The notes beneath the pieces were generated by a model. The model had not been told where the DNA came from and did not search any database. It was given only the letters and a program-made list of their open reading frames with translations. From an uncultured Collinsella sp. (GTDB lineage Bacteria; Actinomycetota; Coriobacteriia; Coriobacteriales; Coriobacteriaceae): a stretch of DNA of 25,132 nt. Location of the stretch: the NCBI GenBank assembly GCA_902491765.1, contig CABUIY010000025.1:1-25132 (forward strand). The letters run 5' to 3'. This document shows positions 6,242 through 13,203 of this stretch, piece after piece (position 1 is the first letter of the stretch; the number at the start of each line of letters is the position of its first letter). The translations under genes were made by a program, and so were the position numbers.

Positions 6242-8713
6242 CTATTGTGGCGCGACCTGTGCGAGGCGAGTGCGTGCGACTGCTGCCTGACCGTAGGCGA
6301 TGCAGCCGTCATTGACGGGTACGGTGTGGGGGACAAGGACAGTAAAGCCTGCGCTTTTGAGCTCGCGGGTGAGAAGCTGAAGCAGAAGTCGGTTCATGAA
6401 CACGCCGCCCGAGAGCGCGACGGTATCGATGCCTTCGCGCGTGCAGATTTCGCGTGCGATTCGTGCCGAAGAGCGCGTAACGGCGACATGGAAGCCGAGT
6501 GCGAGCTTGTCGGCGGGCACGCCGGCCCTGATTCCCTCCAAAAGCGCCTCAATAAGCGATCTGGAGTTTAGAACATGGCAGGCGTCCGGACGGGATGATT
6601 CGGTTACGGAAAAGCCGGCTATATTGCCGGCGGGGCAGGCACTTTCACTGCTGAGCGCGCGCCAGGCGGCAGCCTCAAGCTCGATGGCGGGTTCGCCCTC
6701 GTAGGTTGCCTTGTCGCAGATGCCCAGAATTGCTGCCGCGGCATCAAAGAGACGCCCCATGCTGCTGGTGCGCGGGCTGTTGATGCCGCGCTCGATCATG
6801 GTGGCTGTCACGCTGCGCGTTTGCTCGCCGAGGCTGTCCAAAAGCCGAGCGGCACCTGGGTGCTCGAGCAGGCCGAGCTCACTGAGCAGGGCAAAGGCGT
6901 TGCGGCAGGCGTCGCGCACGGAGGCCGCCCCGCCGGGGAGCGCCCAGGTGCGCAAATGCGCGGCGCGCTCAAAGCCGTCAAGGCCGGCAACAAGAAACTC
7001 GCCGCCCCAAATGGTCCCATCGGTGCCGGCGCCGGTGCCGTCAAAGGCGATGCCAAGGACGCGCGCGTCGGTTGTAAGCTGGCCCGCGGCGATAGCCTCA
7101 GCCATTACGCTCGCGATATGCGCATGATGGTGCTGCACCTCGACGAGCGGCAGATTGCATTTTCGCGCCTGCTCGCGCGCCCACTGGCCCGATAGATAGC
7201 TGGGGTGTAAATCGCAGGCCAAGGCGGCGGGCGCCAAATCAAAGAGATCTTCCAAGCGCGTGCGCGCGGTGTTCCAGGCATCGAAGGTCCCGCCGTTTTC
7301 AACATCGCCGATATGCTGCGACACAAAACAGGTCGCCTCGCCGTTCGTCCCTTCACGCGTGAGCGTAATCGTGGCCTTTTGTTGCGGCCCGCAGGCGAGT
7401 ACGCAGGACGGAGCGCCGTCGAGCGCCGGCAACGGCAGCGGCTGGGGTGCATATCCACGAGCGCGGCGAACGGGCATAACGGCGCCGTCGACCACGCGCA
7501 CCACGGAATCGTCATAGCGCGAGAGAATCGCTCGATCGTTGCCGAGCAGCGCGTCGGCAATGCCGGCGGCAACGAGGCGCCCCCAGGCAAGATCGTCATC
7601 GGTCTCGATGGGCTCTTCGCTCAGGTTGCCGCTGGTCATGACGAGCGCGTGCATACCGTGTGACGCGGCAGCTGCAAGCAGAAGATGCTGAAGCGGGGTG
7701 TAGGGGAGCATAACGCCAAGCTCGGGCAGGTCGCGCGCGACGGACGGTGCGAGTACGAGGGCGTCGGAAGAATCGCCGTCGTTCCCGCAAACAGCCCGCC
7801 GGCGCAGCAGCACGATGGGGCGGATACTGCCGGCGAGCAGATCGCGTTCAGCATCGTCGATATGGCACAGGCGCCCGGCATCGGCAAGACTGCGCACCAT
7901 GACGGCAAGCGGCTTATTGCTGCGACGCTTGCGACGGCGCAGCTCGGCCACCGCCTGCTCGTTGGCAGCGTCACAGGATAGATGGAATCCGCCCAGGCCC
8001 TTGATGGCGACGATGCCACCGCTGGCCAGCAGCTCAACGCAGCGCTCGATGATAGCGTCGCTGGCCTCGCGTGTGGTGCCGACGGCCGGTGTCGCGGACG
8101 AATTCCCGCACGCATCGCCGTTCACAGCCTCGCGCCACGTAATATGCGGCCCGCAATCAAAGCAGGCATCGGGTTGCGCGTGAAAACGCCGGTCGAGTGG
8201 GTCGGCATACTCCGCGGCACACCTGGGACACATGGGAAAACAATCCATCGACGTGGCCGCTCGGTCATAAGGCAACGATCGGATGATGGTAAAGCGTGGC
8301 CCGCAGTTAGTGCAGTTGATAAAGGGGTAGTGATAGCGTCGGTCGGCGGGATCGAACAATTCGCGCAAGCAATCGTTGCAGGTGGCGATATCGGGCGAGA
8401 CAAGCGTCGTGTGCGCGGTCTGGTCCTGCGATGCTACGATGCGAAAGCCCTGTTCGTTGGCGGCATCCCAACCGTTGGCTGCCAAGTCCACAACCTCGAC
8501 ATGCTCTACGCGGGCTGCCGCAGGCGCATGCTCAGAAAGCGCGGCAACAAAAGCATCGAGTGCATCGGCCGGAGCGTGCACCTCGATATGCACGCCGTCG
8601 CCCGCATTGAGCACCCATCCGCAAATGCCATGCGCCATGGCCTCGCGATACACAAACGGTCGCATGCCAACGCCCTGTACAATGCCCGTCACATGAATAT
8701 GCACATGCCGCAT
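6242..8713 (-). CDS. hypF: Carbamoyltransferase HypF
   Basis: HypF (823 residues) uses carbamoyl phosphate and ATP to make the carbamoyl adenylate passed to HypE. Four parts are visible in order: an acylphosphatase domain (residues 1-90, VTGIVQGVGMRPFVYR, with Met where Phe is common); two zinc fingers (CNDC...CTNC, then CPRC...CFDC, about 110-190); a YrdC-like domain (about 205-390, IVAIKGLGGFHLSCDA, KRRSNKPLAVMV, MTSGNLSEEPI); and a Kae1-like domain (VQHHHAHIASVMAEA, FDGTGAGTDGTIWGGEF, LSGGVFMNRLL). I chose the ATG at 8713, preceded by GAGGGG and starting MRHVHIHV as the family does. An in-frame TTG at 8740 lies inside an inverted repeat and is less likely. nikR lies 116 bases upstream. Confidence 0.95.
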   Translation of the reverse strand: MRHVHIHVTGIVQGVGMRPFVYREAMAHGICGWVLNAGDGVHIEVHAPADALDAFVAALSEHAPAAARVEHVEVVDLAANGWDAANEQGFRIVASQDQTAHTTLVSPDIATCNDCLRELFDPADRRYHYPFINCTNCGPRFTIIRSLPYDRAATSMDCFPMCPRCAAEYADPLDRRFHAQPDACFDCGPHITWREAVNGDACGNSSATPAVGTTREASDAIIERCVELLASGGIVAIKGLGGFHLSCDAANEQAVAELRRRKRRSNKPLAVMVRSLADAGRLCHIDDAERDLLAGSIRPIVLLRRRAVCGNDGDSSDALVLAPSVARDLPELGVMLPYTPLQHLLLAAAASHGMHALVMTSGNLSEEPIETDDDLAWGRLVAAGIADALLGNDRAILSRYDDSVVRVVDGAVMPVRRARGYAPQPLPLPALDGAPSCVLACGPQQKATITLTREGTNGEATCFVSQHIGDVENGGTFDAWNTARTRLEDLFDLAPAALACDLHPSYLSGQWAREQARKCNLPLVEVQHHHAHIASVMAEAIAAGQLTTDARVLGIAFDGTGAGTDGTIWGGEFLVAGLDGFERAAHLRTWALPGGAASVRDACRNAFALLSELGLLEHPGAARLLDSLGEQTRSVTATMIERGINSPRTSSMGRLFDAAAAILGICDKATYEGEPAIELEAAAWRALSSESACPAGNIAGFSVTESSRPDACHVLNSRSLIEALLEGIRAGVPADKLALGFHVAVTRSSARIAREICTREGIDTVALSGGVFMNRLLLQLLTRELKSAGFTVLVPHTVPVNDGCIAYGQAAVARTRLAQVAPQ

Positions 8714-8731
8714 GCGACACCCCTCATCAAA

Positions 8732-8811
8732 ACCGACCAAAAAAGGACAGGTTTATTTTGGTAGGTAAAACGCTAAACCTGCCAAAACAAACCTGTCCCT
8801 TTTTGGCAGGT
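8732..8811. repeat. Head-to-head pair of 35-nt palindromes (REP-like)
   Basis: The stretch 8737-8766 is the inverted repeat of 8777-8806 (27 of 30 positions) with a 10-base loop. Each half is itself a 35-base palindrome. The right half (8777-8811) has perfect 10-bp arms ACCTGCCAAA and TTTGGCAGGT around a core containing CTGTCCCTT. The left half (8732-8766), read on the minus strand, has the same plan with nine of ten arm pairs and CTGTCCTTT in the core. This paired layout resembles REP/BIME elements. It separates nikR from hypF and would fold as a strong hairpin in the operon mRNA, so it might stabilise the upstream nikR message or reduce read-through into hypF. That role is inferred. Confidence 0.7.
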
Positions 8812-8829
8812 GCGCTGCGGGAAATTCCG

Positions 8830-9342
8830 CTACAGCCCCAGGCTCTGCTTGGTGGCGGCGCACGTGAGCTCGCCGTGCTTAACGCCGCGCAGGCCCAGCA
8901 GACGGTCGGCTAGTTCGTAGACGCGCTCGCCGCGACCCTTGAGCGCCAGAATCTCCAAGCAGTTGTGGTGATCCAAATGCACGTGCATCGTCGATACGAT
9001 CTCGTCGGTGTAGTCGTGCTGCACCTCGTCCAGGCGGCGCGTCAGATCGCCGGTGTGATGGTCGTAGATCATGGTGAGCGACCCGATAACATGCTCATCG
9101 GGCGTGCGCATCTGCTCCTTGGCGATCGAGGCGCGAATCAGGTCGCGCACGGCCTCGGAGCGGTTGGCCACATCGCCGCGGCGCGCGATCTGCTCGTCAA
9201 AACGGCGCAGCAGGTCGTCGGGTGCGGTAACCGAAAAACGGACCAGCTCGGAGCCGGAGCCACTACAGCGGCAGCCCGCGTCACCGTCCGCCCCGTGCGG
9301 ATGCTCGTGCTCGTACCCGCAGCAGTGCTCGTGTTCGGCCAC
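8830..9342 (-). CDS. nikR: Nickel-responsive regulator NikR with a His/Cys-rich N-terminal extension
   Basis: NikR is a tetrameric ribbon-helix-helix repressor with an ACT-like nickel-binding domain. The 170-residue protein has the DNA-binding segment ELVRFSVTAPDDLLRRFDEQIARRG...RSEAVRDLIR (residues 32-70). The high-affinity nickel ligands are all present: His109, His120, His122 and Cys128, in VQHD and TMHVHLDHHNCLEI. Each is exactly 33 residues after its E. coli counterpart (76, 87, 89, 95). The extra 33 residues form an N-terminal tail with five His and four Cys in the first 26 (H4, H6, C7, C8, H12, H14, H16, C24, C26), followed by a Gly/Ser linker. The start is a GTG, one base after the stop of the preceding gene, so the two are coupled. 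Its position above hypF-C-D-E suggests that it adjusts hydrogenase maturation or nickel supply to nickel availability. Confidence 0.92.
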   Translation of the reverse strand: MAEHEHCCGYEHEHPHGADGDAGCRCSGSGSELVRFSVTAPDDLLRRFDEQIARRGDVANRSEAVRDLIRASIAKEQMRTPDEHVIGSLTMIYDHHTGDLTRRLDEVQHDYTDEIVSTMHVHLDHHNCLEILALKGRGERVYELADRLLGLRGVKHGELTCAATKQSLGL

Positions 9343-9343
9343 C

Positions 9344-9592
9344 TTACACCAGCTTCACGGAGCCGACGGAGTTGTGGTCGGCCTCGATGGCCTCTTCGTA
9401 GCCCTCGAGTGCGTCGTGGGCCTCGTGCAGCGCAGCCATGGCGGCCTCGAGCTTGGCGCCGATGCGCTCCATGTCAAAATTCTCGGTCGCATGCAGCAGC
9501 TGATGGCTCCACTCGTGAGCGAGCTCGATGGTGTCGTCGACCTGCTTGACGCTCATGGCAAGCTGGCTCATGTTCATTCCAACATCATGCAT
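9344..9592 (-). CDS. Small helical protein of unknown function in the nikR-hyp operon
   Basis: This 82-residue protein has a strong ribosome binding site (AAAGGAG, 8 bases before the ATG). It appears almost wholly helical: VKQVDDTIELAHEWSHQLLHA, then MERIGAKLEAAMAALHEAHDALEGYEEAIEAD, with heptad-like spacing. No membrane segment, cysteine or signal peptide is seen. It has six histidines (positions 2, 26, 30, 34, 56 and 73), including WSHQLLHA, so metal binding is conceivable but not shown. It is first in the operon and its stop is one base from the nikR start, which implies co-translation with nikR. Two further in-frame Met codons near the start (MNMSQLAM) could be used instead. I do not recognise the family. 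Confidence 0.75.
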   Translation of the reverse strand: MHDVGMNMSQLAMSVKQVDDTIELAHEWSHQLLHATENFDMERIGAKLEAAMAALHEAHDALEGYEEAIEADHNSVGSVKLV

Positions 9593-9661
9593 GGGAAATC
9601 TCCTTTTGTATGGGGCAGTTCAGTGGTTCAGATTTTACTACGCCCGCTCTGCGCGCGGCTG

Positions 9662-9703
9662 CATAAGAAAACGGGTACGAGTCTGTGCGACCCGCACCCG
9701 TTC
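9662..9703 (-). terminator. Probable intrinsic terminator after trxA
   Basis: Read on the minus strand, bases 9703-9671 form a 14-bp hairpin (AACGGGTGCGGGTC with GACTCGTACCCGTT, two G-U pairs, five-base loop) followed by TTCTTAT. The mismatches are wobble pairs only on the minus-strand RNA, which supports that orientation. It lies about 110 bases after the trxA stop and before the next minus-strand gene. Confidence 0.65.
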
Positions 9704-9813
9704 ACTGGGGGCTGTTTGTAACTACCATACTATCCGTGGTTGCACTCGGTGCATCCAGAAGTTCGGCGAGCGGTGCAAAAGCGCTCATAGACGGCGGGTA
9801 AGTAACAAGCGTA

Positions 9814-10134
9814 TTACAGATGCTTCTCCAGCAGCGCCTGCAGCCTCGCCTTGGGCAGAGCGCCAACCGAGCGGTCAATCTCCTCGCCGTTCTTAAACAC
9901 AATCAGCGTGGGGATGCTCATGACGCCATACTTCATGGCCAGATCCTGGTTGTCGTCGACGTTGCATTTGGCAACGGCAAGCTTGCCCGCCAGCTCATCG
10001 GCAACCTCGTCAACGATGGGCGAGAGGGATCGACAGGGCCCGCACCACGGTGCCCAAAAATCGACCAGCACGGGCAGGCTGTCGTTAACGATGGAATCGA
10101 AGTTCTCGGGGGTAATCTGATTAATGTCAGCCAT
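9814..10134 (-). CDS. trxA: Thioredoxin
   Basis: This 106-residue thioredoxin reduces disulfides in cytoplasmic proteins, itself reduced by thioredoxin reductase. The active site WCGPC occupies residues 30-34 in DFWAPWCGPCRSL. The cis-proline motif is MSIPTLIVFKNGEE, and the buried Asp of VLVDFWAP is present. The start at 10134 is chosen because GGAGGT precedes it by six bases and MADINQITPENFDS matches the family N-terminus; longer in-frame starts to 10218 add nothing typical. It is divergent from the gene at 10271 and separated from the nikR operon by a terminator, so it is probably transcribed alone. The symbol is given for the family; the genome may hold other thioredoxins. Confidence 0.93.
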   Translation of the reverse strand: MADINQITPENFDSIVNDSLPVLVDFWAPWCGPCRSLSPIVDEVADELAGKLAVAKCNVDDNQDLAMKYGVMSIPTLIVFKNGEEIDRSVGALPKARLQALLEKHL

Positions 10135-10236
10135 GGTGACCTCCATAATGCGACGCGGCTCGGCCGCGTAAAACTCAGTACGACCGTGCTTATACCCAGC
10201 CGCCCGCAAAGCAACCACTCGCGGGCAGCTCTTTTA

Positions 10237-10242
10237 TATAAT
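10237..10242 (+). promoter_or_regulatory. Probable -10 element for the gene at 10271
   Basis: A perfect TATAAT lies 28 bases before the ATG at 10271, in the divergent region between trxA and this gene. No good -35 hexamer is seen at 16-18 bp upstream, so the call rests on the -10 and its position. Confidence 0.4.
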
Positions 10243-10270
10243 GGTGGGCACGCAAACGATTGGAGAGCGC

Positions 10271-10846
10271 ATGTCCACGTCACAAAGCCAGAAAAAAGAA
10301 GCCATCGCCCAGGCGGCCGAGCAGGAGCTCACATCGCTTGCGGTCCGTGGCGTGCGTATCGCGGGCAACGCGTGCTCGCCGATCGTGCTGGTCAAAGGCG
10401 ATTTGGACGAGGCCGAGCGTTCGGGTGGCGAGCTTGCCGCCGGCCCGGATGGCGCGGCGTTGCGCAAGGCGCTTGGGGCCATCGGCTACGCGCCCGAGGA
10501 TTTTTGCGTGCTGGCAAGCGTCGCCGGCGTGGGTGACGGAGCGGTCGCGGTGGGCGAGACTCTGCCGTGCGAGCTGTTCCGCGAGGCGCTCGAGGCCTTG
10601 GACCCCGAGGCGGTGCTACTGCTCGACAACAACGCGGCCGATGCCATGCGCGAGACCTACGCCGATATGCTCGTGGCGATCGATGACTTCGACACCGCCA
10701 TGCTCAAGCCCGGCCTGGTCGCCCATGTGCAGGGCCGCCGCGTGCTCGCGCTCGATGGCTTTGAGGCGGCGCTGACCGACAAAGCGGCCAAGCAGCGCAT
10801 GTGGGCCTACATCAAGCAGCTGACCCCGGCGGCCGCTCCGCTGTAG
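10271..10846 (+). CDS. Uncharacterised protein, possibly a degenerate uracil-DNA glycosylase fold
   Basis: The 191-residue protein starts at an ATG preceded by TTGGAGAG. I do not recognise a named family. The order of elements recalls family 4/5 uracil-DNA glycosylases: a strand SPIVLVKGD where the GEAPG loop would be, then AAGPDGAALRKALGAIGYAPEDFCVLAS (compare the G..G..L...L..IGL...DVY.TN segment), then FREALEALDPEAVLLLDNNAADAM (compare LE..KP..IV.LG..AA.AL), and finally GRRVLALDGFEAALTDKAAKQRMWAYIKQL (compare the HP motif and K...W..L tail). The catalytic GEAPG and HP motifs and the iron-sulfur cysteines are absent, so enzyme activity is doubtful. The fold assignment is an inference from pattern only. 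It lies alone between divergent trxA and the convergent sensor kinase. Confidence 0.7.
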   Translation: MSTSQSQKKEAIAQAAEQELTSLAVRGVRIAGNACSPIVLVKGDLDEAERSGGELAAGPDGAALRKALGAIGYAPEDFCVLASVAGVGDGAVAVGETLPCELFREALEALDPEAVLLLDNNAADAMRETYADMLVAIDDFDTAMLKPGLVAHVQGRRVLALDGFEAALTDKAAKQRMWAYIKQLTPAAAPL

Positions 10847-10910
10847 CGGATTGGCGCCGGTGAGCGATTGCCTGGCGAGCAAGACACGCCGCGAGATCGG
10901 CGCCGCACTT

Positions 10911-12188
10911 CTACATCACAGCGCGCAGCTCAAACCGATCGCCGTTAATGCGGAACTGGCAGTTGCCGTTCATGCGCTCCACGGCAAGCTTGATGCTCCT
11001 GGTGCCAAAGCCGTGGCCCGCATGCCGGGTTACGGGCATGCCGTCGACCATGCGCGGCGCGCGGTCAAACGTGTTGGAAACTAATAACAGCAGCTGGCCG
11101 TCCTCTAATCGCAGGTCAAAGTCGACGAATCGCTTTCCTTGGGGTGCGGTGCTTGCGGCGGTGATAGCGTTTTCCAAGGCATTTGAGAGCACGCTAAACA
11201 GGTCGGCGTCACCTACGTGGATGGTTTCGGGTACGGCGGCGCGCAGGTTGGCGGTAATGCCGTTTCTATTGATATCCGAGTTAAATGACGAAAGCGCGAT
11301 GTTTACGGTCTCGTTGGCGCAGAAGCGGCGTACGGCGGTGCGGTCGCCGGCTTCGCAGAGTTCGTCGATGCGATCGAGCGCCTCGTCGGTGTGGCCCTCT
11401 TCAATTAAAGCGGCCAGGCCGCGTAGGAAGTGGCGCATGTCGTGGCGAAGAATCGACAGCTCGCGCCCAGATTGACGCCAAGCCTCGAGCTCTTTGATGG
11501 CGACGCTGTCGCGGGTTTCGAGCATCCAGCGCTCTCTCTCGGCGGTTTCCTTTTCTTCGTATTCACGCAGGTAGACGGCGAGGAACATAAGGTAGAACGC
11601 GCAGAGCGCAAAGGCCAAAAACTCAACCGTCACCACCGAGCCCGAGTGGAACAGCGTGGTGTAGACGTTGGTGGCATAGTCAAAGACGTAATAGACGAGC
11701 GGCAGGATTAAAAGGATGCCCAGCTCGGTGGTGCTTTTAATCGCCAAGCGCGGACCGATGTCGCCGGCCCAATGCAGCAGGACGGCAAAGACGGCGAGTG
11801 TGGTCGCGATGCGCGCCAGATAGTGCGCGATCTGAGAATCGGTTGCGGCAAATGCGGCGATGCCCATCCAATTGCTGAACTGGCAGCTCAGATAGGCACT
11901 CGTAATGCCGAGCACGGCAAGCAGCGGGCTCAGGCGGTAGCGCGCGCACAAATAGATGGCGAGCGGCAGATGCACGACGAGCGGATATACCTGGCGGGCG
12001 AAAAGCTCGCCGCCGACGGCATTGGCGATCGAAAAGGCAGCGCCGGTCACGACGCCGACCAGCACCAGTTCAAGCGCATGACGCCGGTTGATCTCGACAC
12101 CGCACAGCGCCGCCGAGGCAAAGACGCCAAAGAGCAGCGTCGTGGCGTGGTGGATTGCCCAAAGGACCATTTCGACCGAGGAGACCAT
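10911..12188 (-). CDS. Sensor histidine kinase, GHKL type (AgrC/LytS-like)
   Basis: The 425-residue protein has an N-terminal membrane region of about six hydrophobic segments (residues 8-30, 40-60, 68-82, 87-101, 125-140, 155-205) with little extracellular sequence. A coiled linker (REYEEKETAERERWMLETRD) and a GHKL kinase domain follow. The phospho-accepting histidine is His249 in ILRHDMRHF, the N box is SNALENAI (Asn336, Asn340) and the G box is HAGHGFGTRSIKLAVER near the C-terminus. This resembles the peptide-sensing AgrC class (HPK10), but no agrB or agrD is seen in the window, so the signal is unknown. Its ATG overlaps the TGA of the response regulator by one base, so the pair is translationally coupled. 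Confidence 0.88.
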   Translation of the reverse strand: MVSSVEMVLWAIHHATTLLFGVFASAALCGVEINRRHALELVLVGVVTGAAFSIANAVGGELFARQVYPLVVHLPLAIYLCARYRLSPLLAVLGITSAYLSCQFSNWMGIAAFAATDSQIAHYLARIATTLAVFAVLLHWAGDIGPRLAIKSTTELGILLILPLVYYVFDYATNVYTTLFHSGSVVTVEFLAFALCAFYLMFLAVYLREYEEKETAERERWMLETRDSVAIKELEAWRQSGRELSILRHDMRHFLRGLAALIEEGHTDEALDRIDELCEAGDRTAVRRFCANETVNIALSSFNSDINRNGITANLRAAVPETIHVGDADLFSVLSNALENAITAASTAPQGKRFVDFDLRLEDGQLLLLVSNTFDRAPRMVDGMPVTRHAGHGFGTRSIKLAVERMNGNCQFRINGDRFELRAVM

Positions 12189-12910
12189 CAGTGTCTCCCA
12201 CCCTCAAAGCGCACCGCAAAGTAGGCGTCTTGGAATCCCTGCTTGCAGCTGCGCGAAAGCGGGATGCACGCGCCCGAGCGCACGACGATGTCCGTGCGGT
12301 CAAAGTGATCGATATTGCGCAGGTTGACCTGGTAGCTGCGGTGGCATTTAAAGAAGACCGCGTTTTGCTCCAAGCGGTCCTCGACGCTGCGGAACGACTC
12401 GAGTGCCTCGATATTGCGTCCGTCGCGCAGGTGGAAGACCACGTGCTTGTTGCGCGCCTCGGCATATTCGATGTCGGACAGGCGCAGGGCGTGGTAGCCA
12501 AAGGAAGTTTTGATCACGAGCTCGTCGGTTGCCGCCGGGCGCATGCTCGAAAGCTCGTCGAGTAATCGCGCCAGGCGCTCGTAGGCCACGGGCTTGAGCA
12601 GATAGTCGAAGGCGCGGACCTCGTAGGATTCCAGCGCGAACTCGGGCGACGAGGTGAGGAACACCAGGCGCACGGCGGTATCGGCCTGGCGCAGTTCGCG
12701 CGCGGTATCCATGCCGTTGACGAGCGGCATGATCATGTCGAGCAGGATGATGTCGGCGCGCGACGCGGCATGGCGCGCCAGCAGGTCCTCGCCGCGCGTG
12801 ACGAGCGCAACATCGACCGCCGTGCCCGTCTCGCTCGACCAACGGTCGATCATCCGGTGCAGTCTATCTAGAAAAGCGACGTCGTCGTCGCAGGCAATAA
12901 TCTTGAGCAT
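12188..12910 (-). CDS. LytTR-family response regulator
   Basis: The 240-residue regulator has a receiver domain (residues 1-120) with the acidic pocket CDDD (8-10), phospho-accepting Asp58 in ILLDMIMP, the Thr/Ser of FLTSS and the conserved Lys of DYLLKPV. Its C-terminal LytTR DNA-binding domain (about 130-235) includes SFGYHALRLSDIEYAEARNKHVVFHL and FFKCHRSYQVNLRNIDHF. It is probably phosphorylated by the adjacent sensor and binds paired direct repeats upstream of its targets. The ATG at 12910 is chosen because AAGGGGG precedes it and receiver domains begin at this point; an in-frame extension to 13093 is not domain-like. The nad operon starts divergently about 290 bases away. Whether the two are linked is unclear. 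Confidence 0.9.
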   Translation of the reverse strand: MLKIIACDDDVAFLDRLHRMIDRWSSETGTAVDVALVTRGEDLLARHAASRADIILLDMIMPLVNGMDTARELRQADTAVRLVFLTSSPEFALESYEVRAFDYLLKPVAYERLARLLDELSSMRPAATDELVIKTSFGYHALRLSDIEYAEARNKHVVFHLRDGRNIEALESFRSVEDRLEQNAVFFKCHRSYQVNLRNIDHFDRTDIVVRSGACIPLSRSCKQGFQDAYFAVRFEGGRH

Positions 12911-13118
12911 TCTGAGCCCCCTTAGTAGTTCGATTTTGCCACATTGGGTGCGGACCGCTCGCGGAGGCGTGTCCCATTTGCGCCCCACGTCGCGCAACTC
13001 GCGCCGAGCGGTATTGCGGTGGCGAAAGATGCCTCCAGCGCTATCGAGAGCTCGGCTATCCTCAGCTTGCCAGTTCGAAAATGGGCCTGCCACATGATTG
13101 AATCTTTATTTCAACTTT
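12911..13118. other. Non-coding stretch upstream of the LytTR regulator
   Basis: This is the part of the divergent region outside the nad operator. A minus-strand GGCAAAAT near 12934-12941 could be a -10 for the regulator, but no matching -35 is evident. I see no repeat, hairpin or gene here. Confidence 0.3.
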
Positions 13119-13168
13119 ACACCTAGGTTTACAGCTGTCTTGTCAGTTGTAAACCTAGGTGTCATACT
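13119..13168 (+). promoter_or_regulatory. nad operon promoter and palindromic operator, probable NiaR site
   Basis: Two perfect 15-base inverted arms, ACACCTAGGTTTACA (13119-13133) and its complement (13148-13162), flank a 14-base centre CTGTCTTGTCAG that is itself partly symmetric. A -35 TTGTCA at 13140-13145 lies in the centre. A 17-base spacer consisting mostly of the right arm leads to a -10-like CATACT at 13163-13168. A protein bound to both arms would cover the -35 and the spacer and block transcription. NiaR, encoded as the last gene of this operon, is the natural candidate. The promoter and palindrome are seen; the repressor identity is inferred. Confidence 0.72.
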
Positions 13169-13203
13169 AAAGCCCCAAGATTCGCCAAAAGAGAGGGGCC
13201 TTG

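Noticed and set aside
8714..8740. An upstream TTG start for hypF
   Set aside because: It lies inside the palindrome pair, adds nine atypical residues, and the ATG at 8713 has its own GAGGGG and the family N-terminus.
13060..13203. A riboswitch in the nadA leader
   Set aside because: The only clear structure is a symmetric DNA palindrome overlapping the promoter, which fits a protein operator. Too little leader lies downstream of the -10 for a riboswitch.
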